A stretch of DNA of 64,000 nt. Source: Thermopolyspora sp040678635. Lineage in GTDB: Bacteria > Actinomycetota > Actinomycetes > Streptosporangiales > Streptosporangiaceae. The translations under genes were made by a program, and so were the position numbers. Location of the stretch: NCBI RefSeq assembly GCF_040678635.1, contig NZ_JBFATZ010000004.1, positions 1 to 64,000 on the forward strand. Direction: 5' to 3'. This document shows positions 17,695-26,529 of the stretch, piece by piece (position 1 is the stretch's first letter; each line of letters starts with the position of its first letter). The notes under the pieces are model-generated. The model had not been told where the DNA came from. It did not search any database and worked only from the letters and a program-made list of their open reading frames with translations.

Positions 17695-17737
17695 GCCCGC
17701 ACCAATGCCCGGACGGCCGCGGCTCACACCCGCCGCC

Positions 17738-19225
17738 TCACCTCTCCCGGCGGCGCAGCAGGGCCAGGAACATCGCGTCCGTGCCGTGCCGGTGCGGCCA
17801 GAACTGGGCGTACGGCCCGCCGCCCAGCCCCTCGGCCTCCGGCAGGAACGTCCGCGCGTCCAGCGTCTCCAGGTCGCCCCTGCGCCGGACGACGTCGCCG
17901 ACGACCACGACGGTCTCGGCCAGATGCGGGGAGCAGGTGACGTAGGCGACGACGCCGCCGGGGCGCACCGCGTCGGCGGCGGCGTCGAGCAGCCGCCGCT
18001 GCAGCGCGGTCAGCTCCGGCAGGGCCTCCGGGGCGCGCCGCCAGCGGGCCTCGGGGCGGCGGCGCAGCGCGCCCAGGCCGGTGCAGGGGGCGTCGAGCAT
18101 GACCCGGTCGAACGCTCCCGGACGCCACGCCGACGCGGTGCCGTCGGCGACGATCACGCCGGCCTCGCGGGTGGCCTGCCGGACCAGCCTGGCCCGGTGG
18201 TACTGGACGTCGTTGGCGAGCAGGTGCGCGCCGCGGGCGGCGGCCAGGGCGTCGAGCAGGCCGGCCTTGCCGCCGGGGCCCGCGGCGAGGTCCAGCCACA
18301 GCCGGTCGGTCCCGGCGACGGGCACGCGGGTGAGGGCGAGGGCGACGAGCTGGCTCGCCTCGTCCTGCACCGCCGCCCGGGACTCGGCCACGGCGGGGAT
18401 CGCCGCCGGGTCTCCGTCGGGCAGATAGGCCCCGTACGGGGAGAACCTGGCCGGTTCCGCGCCGGCGGCCACCAGCTCCTCGACGGTGGCGCGGCCGGGG
18501 CGGGCGACCAGGGTGACCCGGGGCCGCTCGTTGTCGGCGGCGAGCAGCGCGGCCGTCTCCGCCGCGTCGCCGCCGAGGGCGTCGCGCAACGCGGTGACGA
18601 TCCAGCGGGGGTGGCTGCCGGTCACGGCGAGGTGCCCGATCGGGTCCTCGTCCGGGTCCGGGGCCACGATCGGGAGCCACTCCTCCAGAGTGCGGCTCGC
18701 GACGCGGCGCAGCACCGCGTTGGCGTATTTCGACGGGCCGACGCCGACGCGGCGGCGTACCAGCTCGACGGTGGCGCTGACGGCGGCGTGCACCGGGATG
18801 CGGGTGCGCAGAAGCTGGTGCACGCCCAGGCGGACGGCGTCGAGCAACGGCGGGTCGAGCTCTTCGGGGGCCCGGTCGCTGCACGCCGCGATGATCTCGT
18901 CGTAGGTGCCGAGGCCGCGCAGGGTGCCGTAGCCGAGCTCGGTGGCGAGGGCGGCGTCCCGGCCGGTCACGCCGCGCTCGCGCAGCAGGCGGGGCATGAG
19001 CAGGTTGGCGTAGGCGTCCCGCTCGTCCACGGCCCGCAGCAGGTCGAAGGCGGCGTTCCTGGCCTGGTCCCGCACCTTGCCCCGCGCCTTGTCCCGGGCA
19101 GGGTCCCGCGCGTCATTCCGGGCAGGGTCCCGCGCGTCGTCCCGCGCCGGGTCCCGGGTCGGCCTCGGCCGGTTCCCGGCCGGGCGGCGAGGCCGGGCGC
19201 GGCCCCCTCGCCGTTCCCCCATCAC
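17738..19225 (-). CDS. rsmB: 16S rRNA (cytosine-967-C5)-methyltransferase
   Basis: The 495-residue enzyme methylates C967 of 16S rRNA using SAM. An N-terminal NusB-like RNA-binding domain (RNAAFDLLRAVDERDAYAN onward) is followed by the Rossmann methyltransferase with LDLAAGPGGKA for SAM, DAPCTGLG and the catalytic VTCSPH. The first 55 residues are a repetitive Arg/Asp/Pro/Ala tract (DPARDDARDPARND) made by a short DNA repeat and absent from typical RsmB. ATG follows the GTG start directly; GGAG lies six bases before the GTG. It is downstream of fmt. Confidence 0.93.
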   Translation of the reverse strand: MMGERRGGRARPRRPAGNRPRPTRDPARDDARDPARNDARDPARDKARGKVRDQARNAAFDLLRAVDERDAYANLLMPRLLRERGVTGRDAALATELGYGTLRGLGTYDEIIAACSDRAPEELDPPLLDAVRLGVHQLLRTRIPVHAAVSATVELVRRRVGVGPSKYANAVLRRVASRTLEEWLPIVAPDPDEDPIGHLAVTGSHPRWIVTALRDALGGDAAETAALLAADNERPRVTLVARPGRATVEELVAAGAEPARFSPYGAYLPDGDPAAIPAVAESRAAVQDEASQLVALALTRVPVAGTDRLWLDLAAGPGGKAGLLDALAAARGAHLLANDVQYHRARLVRQATREAGVIVADGTASAWRPGAFDRVMLDAPCTGLGALRRRPEARWRRAPEALPELTALQRRLLDAAADAVRPGGVVAYVTCSPHLAETVVVVGDVVRRRGDLETLDARTFLPEAEGLGGGPYAQFWPHRHGTDAMFLALLRRRER

Positions 19226-19282
19226 GTTCGCTCCATCGCTGGTCGTCGGGCGCTGATCGTCGCGCTGGTCGTCGGGCGCTCG

Positions 19283-20212
19283 TCAGGCGAGCCGGTCGCC
19301 GGGGGCGAGGCGGGCGCCGCGGGCCCACTCGACGGCGGTCATCGCGCGTTTGCCCTCGGGGCGGACGTCGCCGAGCCGTACCGGGGTGGTGGCGGTGCCG
19401 GCCAGCACCTCGTCTCTGGTGGCGGCGAGCTCGCCGGGCGCGAGCGAGGGCGCGTCGGGGACGGGCCCGACGGGGCCCAGCTTGAGCCGGGCGCCGCGGA
19501 ATTCGGTCCACGCGCCCGGGGCGGGGGTGCAGGCGCGGATGAGGCGGTCCACGCGCAGGGCCGGGGCGGTCCAGTCGACGCGGGCGTCCTCCACGCCGAT
19601 CTTCGGCGCGAACGAGACGCCCTCCGCTGGCTGCGGCCGGGCCTCCAGCTTGCCGTCCTCGATGCCGTCGAGGGTGGCGGCGAGCAGGCCCGCGCCGGAC
19701 TCGGCCAAGCGGGCGAGCAGGTCGCCGCTGGTGTCGCCGGGCCGTACCTCCTCGGTGACCACGCCGAACACGGGACCGGCGTCGAGCTCCTTGACGATCC
19801 GGAACGTGGTCGCGCCGGTGATCTCGTCACCGTGCAGCACGGCGTGCTGCACCGGGGCCGCGCCGCGCCAGGCCGGCAGCAGGGAGAAGTGCAGGTTGAT
19901 CCATCCGTGCGGGGGGATGTCGAGCGCCGCCTGCGGCAGCAGCGCCCCGTACGCCACGACCGGGCAGCAGTCCGGCCCGATCTCGCGCAGCCGCGCCAGG
20001 AACTCCGGATCGCCCGCTTTGACCGGCTTGAGCACGTCGATCCCGGCCTCGGCGGCGAGTTCGGCCACCGGGCTCGGGTGCACTTTGCGGCCCCGCCCCG
20101 ACTGGGCGTCCGGCCGCGTCACCACGGCGACGACGTCGTGCCTCGGCGAGTCCAGCAGGACGCGCAGCGACGGCAGCGCGGTTTCCGGCGTTCCGGCGAA
20201 GACCAAACGCAA
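19283..20212 (-). CDS. fmt: Methionyl-tRNA formyltransferase
   Basis: It formylates initiator Met-tRNA with 10-formyltetrahydrofolate. The 309-residue protein begins MRLVFAGTPETALPSL and has the catalytic HFSLLPAWRGAAPVQHA region and the C-terminal tRNA-binding domain. The start codon appears to be TTG (20212), since no in-frame ATG or GTG precedes the conserved residues. It sits between def and rsmB, the usual start-methionine processing pair. Confidence 0.95.
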   Translation of the reverse strand: MRLVFAGTPETALPSLRVLLDSPRHDVVAVVTRPDAQSGRGRKVHPSPVAELAAEAGIDVLKPVKAGDPEFLARLREIGPDCCPVVAYGALLPQAALDIPPHGWINLHFSLLPAWRGAAPVQHAVLHGDEITGATTFRIVKELDAGPVFGVVTEEVRPGDTSGDLLARLAESGAGLLAATLDGIEDGKLEARPQPAEGVSFAPKIGVEDARVDWTAPALRVDRLIRACTPAPGAWTEFRGARLKLGPVGPVPDAPSLAPGELAATRDEVLAGTATTPVRLGDVRPEGKRAMTAVEWARGARLAPGDRLA

Positions 20213-20306
20213 GGTTTCCCCATCGCCTCTCTGGTACGGGCCCGGGACACGCGGGCCGGATGATCCGCCGGCCGCGCCGCGCGGCCGGGGCGAAGCCGAA
20301 GGAAGG

Positions 20307-20855
20307 TTACAGGGCCTTGCCCTGGGTGGCGTGCGGCGAGAACTTGACGGTGGGCGGCTTCAGGCCGCTCCACTCCGCCTCGCGGATCGCCTTCATCGCC
20401 AGCTTGCGCTGCTTGGGGTCCATGCGGTCGATGAACAGCACCCCGTCGAGGTGGTCGGTCTCGTGCTGGAGGCAGCGGGCCATCAGGTCGGTGCCCTCCA
20501 GCGTGATCGGCTCGCCGTACATGGTGAAGCCCTTGGCCACCGCCCGCACCGCGCGCGGCGTCGGGAACGACAGGCCGGGGAAGGACAGGCAGCCCTCCTC
20601 GCCCTCCTCGTCCAGCTCGTCGGACAGGTCGAGGTCGGGATTGACCAGGTGCCCGACCTGCTCCTCGATGTAGTAGGTGAACACCCGCAGCCCGACCCCG
20701 ATCTGCGGCGCGGCCAAGCCGGCCCCGGGCGCGTCCATCATCGTGTCGGTGAGGTCCTTGACAAGCTTGCGCAGCTCCTTGTCGAAGTCCACCACCGGCT
20801 CCGCTGGAGTGCGCAGCACCGGGTCGCCGAACAGGCGGATGGGCTGTATGGCCAC
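20307..20855 (-). CDS. def: Peptide deformylase
   Basis: A metalloenzyme removing the N-formyl group from nascent proteins. All three motifs are present in 182 residues: GAGLAAPQIG, EGCLSFP (metal Cys) and QHETDHLDG (two metal His and catalytic Glu). The start is GTG. It lies between fmt and two unknown related genes on the same strand. Confidence 0.96.
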   Translation of the reverse strand: MAIQPIRLFGDPVLRTPAEPVVDFDKELRKLVKDLTDTMMDAPGAGLAAPQIGVGLRVFTYYIEEQVGHLVNPDLDLSDELDEEGEEGCLSFPGLSFPTPRAVRAVAKGFTMYGEPITLEGTDLMARCLQHETDHLDGVLFIDRMDPKQRKLAMKAIREAEWSGLKPPTVKFSPHATQGKAL

Positions 20856-20919
20856 GAAGGGGCTCCGTTCCTCTGCCTCGTGTGTGGGAGACCCCCAGTT
20901 TACGGCCCTGCCCGAGGGG

Positions 20920-22335
20920 TCAGCGCGAGCGCGCCTTCATGACCGCCTTGCGCGCCGCCTTGCCCACCGCCGGATCCGGATGGTGATGGCCGAGCAGGTC
21001 CAGCACGGCGAGCGTGTCCGGATGGTCGCACCCGGCCATGTCGTCGATGAGCCGCAGCAGGTCCTCGCCGCCCTCCAGCGCCTCGAACTCGTCCATCGCC
21101 TCGGGCACGTCGGCGATGTGCAGCAGGGTGGCGAGCGTGTCCACGGCGAGCCAGGTGCTGTCGGCGTCGGTGAGCGCGGGGGCGTCCAGGTCCCGTACGC
21201 CCAGCCACACGGCCGCGTGCCGCCACATCATCGGCTCGGAGAGTGCCTCGCGCACGGCGGGCTCGGCCTCCGGGCCGACCTCCTCCAGGATGGTGCCCAC
21301 CACGCCGCGGCGACCGGCCGTGCCCGTCGCCGCCACCTTGATCAGCTCGCGGGCGGCGTCCTGCGGCGTACGGCGATCCACCCACAGCGCGGCGGCGCTG
21401 GAGGGCGCGTCGCCGCGCAGCATGGCGTCGATCAGCTCGGCGGCGGTCAGCTCGGCGAACCCGGCCACGTCGGACAGCAGCGGCGCGTCATGGCCCTCGC
21501 GCAGCAGGTCCTGGCGCACCGCCCAGACGCCGAGCGGGGTGAGCCGGACCGCGTCGGCGTGCCCCTCGTGCGGGCCCGCGGGCAGCCGCTCGAACAGGCC
21601 GCAGTACTCCAGCAGGTCGGCCGCGGCGGCGAGGTCGCCGGGCAGCCTGGAGCGCAGCTCGCGCATCTCCTCCGGCCGGGCCTCGCAGCCGATCTCGTGC
21701 GCCTGCAGCATGCCCTCGGCCAGGGCGGGGAGCGTGATGCCGTCGCTCATCGCGTACATGGTGGCGAGCATCTCGGTGAGGTGCTCGTCGACCACCGCCG
21801 AGCCGGTCAGCTCGTCGTCGGTGCGGTCCAGGACGTCCATCACGACGCCGTCCCAGAACTCCAGCACCTCCTCGGGGAAGCCGCGGCCGGGCGCGGCGCC
21901 CGAGCGGGTGATCTGCACCAGGCCGGTGTTCACCGCGACGATCCACAGCAGGCGCAGCCGCTCGGGGGCCACGCCCAGCTCGGCCACGGCGAGGGCGGCG
22001 TCCGCGGGCTGCAGGAAGCCGTCGACGGTCACCTCGCGGGAGCCGGTCCACTCCGCCAGCTTCCGCACGTCGCGCACGAGCGGCACCCGCGGCACCATCG
22101 CGGCCAGCTCGTCGTCGGGCAGCAGCTCGACCGGCGGGAAGCTCAGCACGTCGCCGCCGCAGTCGGAGCACTCACAGCCCTCATGATCGTCGGCGACCTC
22201 CTCGATCTGGTCGACCTGGTCGAGAAGCTCCTCCTCGAAGGGTCCTCCCGCGGAGGACGTGCCGCCCGGCGCCCCGGCCGGTCCGCGCAGCGCGCTGAGG
22301 TCGATGACGTTCCCCGTCTTCCCACTCTTGGCCAT
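20920..22335 (-). CDS. Unknown protein with Cys motif and helical-repeat C-terminus, paralogue of the next gene upstream
   Basis: A 471-residue acidic protein that I cannot assign. A flexible N-terminus is followed by a possible metal knuckle, CECSDC (Cys54, 56, 59). The middle contains a winged-helix-like segment (VRLTPLGVWAVRQDLL), and the last 200 residues look like helical repeats. The final stretch (HPDTLAVLDLLG, then AARKAVMKARSR) is closely matched by the C-terminus of the gene upstream (HADVVEVLELLG, AARKAAFKARSR), so the two share a domain. It lies 65 bp before def and is probably in the same transcript. The basic end KARSR could contact nucleic acid, but that is a guess. Confidence 0.75.
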   Translation of the reverse strand: MAKSGKTGNVIDLSALRGPAGAPGGTSSAGGPFEEELLDQVDQIEEVADDHEGCECSDCGGDVLSFPPVELLPDDELAAMVPRVPLVRDVRKLAEWTGSREVTVDGFLQPADAALAVAELGVAPERLRLLWIVAVNTGLVQITRSGAAPGRGFPEEVLEFWDGVVMDVLDRTDDELTGSAVVDEHLTEMLATMYAMSDGITLPALAEGMLQAHEIGCEARPEEMRELRSRLPGDLAAAADLLEYCGLFERLPAGPHEGHADAVRLTPLGVWAVRQDLLREGHDAPLLSDVAGFAELTAAELIDAMLRGDAPSSAAALWVDRRTPQDAARELIKVAATGTAGRRGVVGTILEEVGPEAEPAVREALSEPMMWRHAAVWLGVRDLDAPALTDADSTWLAVDTLATLLHIADVPEAMDEFEALEGGEDLLRLIDDMAGCDHPDTLAVLDLLGHHHPDPAVGKAARKAVMKARSR

Positions 22336-22374
22336 TCCCGCAACTTACTCCACACCGGCCCCAGGAGAGTACGG

Positions 22375-23475
22375 CTATCCGATGCCTCGAGATCGCGCCT
22401 TGAACGCGGCCTTGCGCGCGGCCTTCGCCGCGGAGGCGTCGGGGAGGGTACGTCCCAGCAGCTCAAGGACCTCGACCACGTCCGCGTGGTCGACCCGCCA
22501 CATCTCCTCGATCATATGGGCGGGCGGGCCTGAGGCGGCCAGGTTCTGCGCGAAGTTCTCGGGGTCGTCCATCGCGCCCGGCAGCGCCAGGGCGAGCATG
22601 TCCACGCTCACCCACAGCGCCTCCTCCGGGGTCAGCGCCGGCGCGGGCAGGCCGCGCGCGGACAGCCAGTGGATGGCGTGCGGGCGCAGCTCGGGGTCGT
22701 CCAGGCGGGCGCGCAGCGCCTCCTCGGCCTCCTCGCCGAGCCGGTCCACGATCGAGATCGCGATACCGCGTACCACGGCGGGCGCGCCCGCCACCGCGGC
22801 GAGCAGCTCCCCCGCCGCCACCAGCGCCGTACGGCAGGCCAGCCACCCGTCGACGACGCGCTCGGCGGCCTCCTCCGGCACGCCGCCCATCAGCCAGGCG
22901 ATCAGGCCCGGCGCGCTCGCCTCCGCCAGGTCGCCGTCCGGGTCGAAGTGGTGGTCGGCGCCCTCGTCGGCCCCCGCGACGTCCTCGGCGGGAGATCCGG
23001 CCGCCACGCCGCCGGGCGTGTTGTGGTCAGCGCCGGACAGTGAGATCGACAACTCGGCGGACTTCTCCAGCGAGTCGGCGTCGATGGCGCTGAAGATGCT
23101 CTTGGCCATGCCGTACCGGGTGGTGTCGGCGAGCGCCTCCGGCATCTCCGGCTCGATCTCGTCGAGCCGCGCGCGCATCGCCTCCGCCACGTCGGCCCCG
23201 ACGTGCCCGCCGTCCTGCAGGAAGTCCACCAGCGACCGCGCCGCGGCCACGGTCTCGCCCGCGCTCTCCGGCGGTGTGATCACCTTGCGCGGGTAGATGT
23301 CGAGCAGCAGGCGCTCGAAGGTGTCGGGCGTGAAATCGCCCAGCGTCTTGACCTCAAGGTAGTCACTGGCGTAGTCGCACAGCAGCCGCATCTCGTCAAG
23401 ATCTACGGCCACGCCGCGCGCCCGCCCCCAGTCGCGCATGTGCTCGACGGCCTGGTTCACCCATTCGATCGACAC
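22375..23475 (-). CDS. Unknown protein sharing a C-terminal domain with its neighbour
   Basis: A 366-residue acidic protein with a distinct N-terminal domain (MSIEWVNQAVEHMRDWGRAR, rich in aromatics, residues 1-75) and a helical-repeat-like remainder. Its last 80 residues parallel those of the downstream gene, including D.LA..L before the Pro/Asp-rich turn and the KARSR-type end. The start is GTG with no Shine-Dalgarno, so the transcript may be leaderless. It follows the 90-bp repeat array behind priA and precedes its partner by 39 bp. No function can be assigned. Confidence 0.75.
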   Translation of the reverse strand: MSIEWVNQAVEHMRDWGRARGVAVDLDEMRLLCDYASDYLEVKTLGDFTPDTFERLLLDIYPRKVITPPESAGETVAAARSLVDFLQDGGHVGADVAEAMRARLDEIEPEMPEALADTTRYGMAKSIFSAIDADSLEKSAELSISLSGADHNTPGGVAAGSPAEDVAGADEGADHHFDPDGDLAEASAPGLIAWLMGGVPEEAAERVVDGWLACRTALVAAGELLAAVAGAPAVVRGIAISIVDRLGEEAEEALRARLDDPELRPHAIHWLSARGLPAPALTPEEALWVSVDMLALALPGAMDDPENFAQNLAASGPPAHMIEEMWRVDHADVVEVLELLGRTLPDASAAKAARKAAFKARSRGIG

Positions 23476-23610
23476 ACGCAGAAACTAACGGCTTACTGAC
23501 AGCACCGCGAATCGGCGAAACCAAACAGCGTCCATTCCTCCAGGTCACACGGCCGTTGGGCGTACCCGTGCGATGGCGGGCCCGGCCCCGGCCTTTCGGC
23601 CCGCAAACGA

Positions 23611-23880
23611 ACGGATCCGCCATCCCGGCGGCGTCGGAGAGTCCTTAAGACCCCCGTGCGGATCTCACACCAGATCGAGGGGCTCCACGCGTACCTAGAC
23701 ACGGATCCGCCGTCCCGGCGGCGTCGGAGAGGACTTGAGACCCCTGTGCGGATCTCACACCAGATCGAGGGGGTCCATGCGTACCTAGACACGGATCCGC
23801 CGTCCCGGCGGCGTCGGAGAGGCATTGAGACCCCTGCGCGGATCTCACACCAGATCGAGGGGGTCCATGCGTACCTGGAC
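23611..23880. repeat. Three tandem 90-bp units containing the 3' end of priA
   Basis: Units at 23611-23700, 23701-23790 and 23791-23880 are nearly identical. Each carries, on the minus strand, the last codons of priA (VRMDPLDLV-stop type sequence) followed by a hairpin made of CGCCG and CGGCG around CCGGGA. Only the unit nearest the gene is read in frame; the other two lie beyond the stop. The array therefore repeats the gene end and its probable terminator. Confidence 0.92.
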
Positions 23881-26478
23881 CGGGTCGGGGGCCTTGCGGG
23901 CCGAGCGGACGCCGCAGGCGGCCTTGACCGCCTTGGACAGTTCGGCGCCCTGCCGCTGGGGGACACGGATCATGAGCCGCTCGCGGGGACGGTCGTCCCC
24001 GCCGTCCCCGCCATCCCGGCCGGGGTCGGCGGAGGCGGCGGCGCGGGGACGGTCGAGCGGGACCGGGCCGAGGAGCTGGGCGCCGGGCGGGAGCGTCAGC
24101 GTGGCGGCCATCTCGCGGACCGCCGCGGGCACGCCGGTGAGCGTGGCCATGCGCACGGCGGGTGGGAAGCCCAGCTCGGCGCGCTCGGCGAGCTCGCGGT
24201 CGGAGAACGTCACCGGGTCCCAGCGCAGCAGCGCCTGCACCGGTGCCAGGGCGGCGTCGGCGATCACCACGAGTTCGGCTCCGGGGCGCAGCAGGGCGGC
24301 GGCGTTCATCCAGCGGCGCAGCGTCTCCTCCGCCGCCCGCAAATCGGGCCGTCCCAGCAGGGCCCAGCCGTCCAGCAGCACCGCCGCCGCGTATCCCCCC
24401 TCCGGCACGGGCTCCGCGCCCGGCGTCGCGACGACCAGCGCGGCGCCGGGGCCGACGGTGGCCAGCACCCCGTCTCGCCCGGAGGTCTTCACGGGGACCG
24501 ACGGGAACGCGCGGCCCAGTTCCTCCGCGGTGCGTCTGGCCCCCACGACCAGGGCGCGCACCCGGATCCCGCCGCACGAGGGGCACCGCCAGTTCCCGGC
24601 GACGCGCCCGCACCAGCGGCAGTACGGCATCGCGTGCCCACTGCGCAGCGCCAGCGGCCCCCCGCAGGCGGGTGCCCGCGTCGTCAGGCCGTATGGCGAG
24701 CCCAGGCCGTGCACGGGGCCCGCATTGTGTACCGAGTCCGAACCATGCACCGACCCCGAAGCGTGTATCGAGTCCGGACCATGCGCCGACCTCGGACCGT
24801 ATACCGACCCCGGACCTGGCACCGAGCCCGGACCCGGCACGGGGCTTGGGCCGGGCGGCGCGGCCGGTCCACCCGGCGAGACCGGTCCCTGCGCGGCCGG
24901 GCCGTACGCGGCCGGGCTGTGCGCGCAGCGCGCCGGGGCCCGGCAGTTCTGGCAGGCCAGCGCGGGCAGGTAGCCGCGCCTGGGCACCTGGACGAGCACG
25001 GGGCCGCTCTCCAGCCCTTTCCTGAGCGCCCGCCACGCCACGCTGGGCAGCCGGGCGGCCCGCGCCGCCTCGTCGCGCGCCAGTTCGGCGTCGTCGCCCG
25101 CGGGCCGTACCCGGGGCGCGGCGGCCCGGACCGCCGTCCGATCAGGGACGATCGCCCGAGCCCAGCCGGTCGCGACCAGCCGCGCCGCCTCAGCCGTCCG
25201 CGCGTACCCGCCGATCAGCAGCGCCGCCCCCTCCCGGTGGGCCCGCAGCATCAGCACCTCCCGCGCGTGCGGATAGGGCGCACGCGGCTCGGAGTGCAGG
25301 TCGTCCCCGTCGTCCCAGATCACGGCGAGCCCGAGGCCCCGCACCGGCGCGAACATCGCCGCACGCGTCCCGACCACGGCCCGCACCCCGCCGCGCAGCA
25401 CCCGCAGCCACCGCCGATACCGCTCGGCCGGTCCCAGGTCGGCGGTGAGCGCCACATGCGGCACGTCCCCCAGCGCCCGGTGCACCAGAGCGACGTCCTT
25501 GCCGTCGGGCACCACCACCAGCGCCCCCCGCCCGGCCTCGACCGCGACGCGCACCGCCGCCGCCACGCACCGCGCCCACCCCGGCCCCTCGCCCCCGGTC
25601 CCCGGCACGGCGCTCCAGACGGCCCTGGGAGCCCTTCCATCCGCGACCGCGGCCAGGAAGTAGGGTCCGGCCGGATAGTCCGCCCACTCCCCTGCCAGAC
25701 GCTCCCAGGCCCCTTTCCCGCCCGGCCCCGCCCCGTCGGCCCTCACCTCGACGGCGCGCTGCCCCGCGGCGGCGGGCCGCACGTCCGCGACCGGCGCACC
25801 GGCCGCGCCGCTCACCGGCCCCACCCCGTCGGCCGTCACCTCGCTGACGCGCTGCCCCGCGGCGGCGGGCCGCATGTCCGCGACCGGCGCACCGGCCGCG
25901 CCGCTCACCGGCTCCACCCGCCCCGGCGCGTCGGCGCCCTCGCCAACGGTCCCGGGCCTCCCGCCGCTCGGTCCGCCGACCGGGCCGGTCGGCGGTTCCG
26001 GCGGGACCGGTTCGGCCTCCACGCGAGCGTGCCGGGGCGGTACGGCCAGACGCAGCACGTCCGACAGGGTCCCGGCGTACCGGTCGGCCACCGCCCGCGC
26101 CAGTCCGGCGATCTCCGGGGTCAGCACGGGCTCCGGCGACACCACCCGGTCCAGCCACATCAGCGTGCCGTCATGATCACTGGACTCGACGCGCTCCAGC
26201 AGGAACCCACCCACGAGCTTGCCCGCGAACCGAACCCGCACCCGGCATCCCGGCACGGCCTCGGCGTCCATGGTCGCCGGAATGAGATAGTCGAAGGCGC
26301 GATCCAGATGCGGCAGCGGGCTCTCCACCACGACCCGCGCGATTGGCGCCGACGCGGCGGCCTCTCCGCCGCTCCCGCCCCGGCCGGCCGCGACCTTCGG
26401 CACCCCCGGCAGAGGTATCTCCTCGGGGTGAGGTTTCACGCCAACCGTCCTACCAGACCCCGGCCCTGATCCCGGCAT
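23845..26478 (-). CDS. priA: Primosomal protein N' (PriA), actinobacterial helicase-dead form
   Basis: A replication-restart factor of 877 residues. The N-terminal DNA-binding domain (VVVESPLPHLDRAFDYLIP) is intact. The helicase motifs are degenerate: Walker A is replaced by PGTGGEGP without the Lys, and the DEXH box by WDDGDDLH, as in other actinobacterial PriA proteins. Zinc-binding cysteines remain (CQNCRAPARC and YCRWCGRVAGNWRCPSCGG), but about 75 residues of repetitive Gly/Pro/Ser/His sequence are inserted between RCAH and ACGG, inside the knuckle. A 31-residue tandem repeat lies after the DNA-binding domain. GGAG precedes the ATG at 26478. The 3' end is triplicated downstream. Confidence 0.92.
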   Translation of the reverse strand: MPGSGPGSGRTVGVKPHPEEIPLPGVPKVAAGRGGSGGEAAASAPIARVVVESPLPHLDRAFDYLIPATMDAEAVPGCRVRVRFAGKLVGGFLLERVESSDHDGTLMWLDRVVSPEPVLTPEIAGLARAVADRYAGTLSDVLRLAVPPRHARVEAEPVPPEPPTGPVGGPSGGRPGTVGEGADAPGRVEPVSGAAGAPVADMRPAAAGQRVSEVTADGVGPVSGAAGAPVADVRPAAAGQRAVEVRADGAGPGGKGAWERLAGEWADYPAGPYFLAAVADGRAPRAVWSAVPGTGGEGPGWARCVAAAVRVAVEAGRGALVVVPDGKDVALVHRALGDVPHVALTADLGPAERYRRWLRVLRGGVRAVVGTRAAMFAPVRGLGLAVIWDDGDDLHSEPRAPYPHAREVLMLRAHREGAALLIGGYARTAEAARLVATGWARAIVPDRTAVRAAAPRVRPAGDDAELARDEAARAARLPSVAWRALRKGLESGPVLVQVPRRGYLPALACQNCRAPARCAHSPAAYGPAAQGPVSPGGPAAPPGPSPVPGPGSVPGPGSVYGPRSAHGPDSIHASGSVHGSDSVHNAGPVHGLGSPYGLTTRAPACGGPLALRSGHAMPYCRWCGRVAGNWRCPSCGGIRVRALVVGARRTAEELGRAFPSVPVKTSGRDGVLATVGPGAALVVATPGAEPVPEGGYAAAVLLDGWALLGRPDLRAAEETLRRWMNAAALLRPGAELVVIADAALAPVQALLRWDPVTFSDRELAERAELGFPPAVRMATLTGVPAAVREMAATLTLPPGAQLLGPVPLDRPRAAASADPGRDGGDGGDDRPRERLMIRVPQRQGAELSKAVKAACGVRSARKAPDPVQVRMDPLDLV
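25733..25918. repeat. 93-bp direct repeat, two copies, in frame inside priA
   Basis: Copies at about 25733-25825 and 25826-25918 encode two 31-residue versions of SGAAGAPVADVRPAAAGQR plus flanks. The few differences (VADM/VADV, SEVTADG/VEVRADG) suggest some age. The repeat sits in the linker between the DNA-binding and ATPase-like domains. Confidence 0.9.
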
Positions 26479-26529
26479 CGCGAACTCCGCCTCCGCCCCC
26501 GTCGCACCACGGCGACCCCTCAATCAGGG

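Noticed and set aside
23656..26469. A 937-codon plus-strand frame across priA
   Set aside because: Antisense shadow of priA, with Arg/Pro/Gly noise and no domain.
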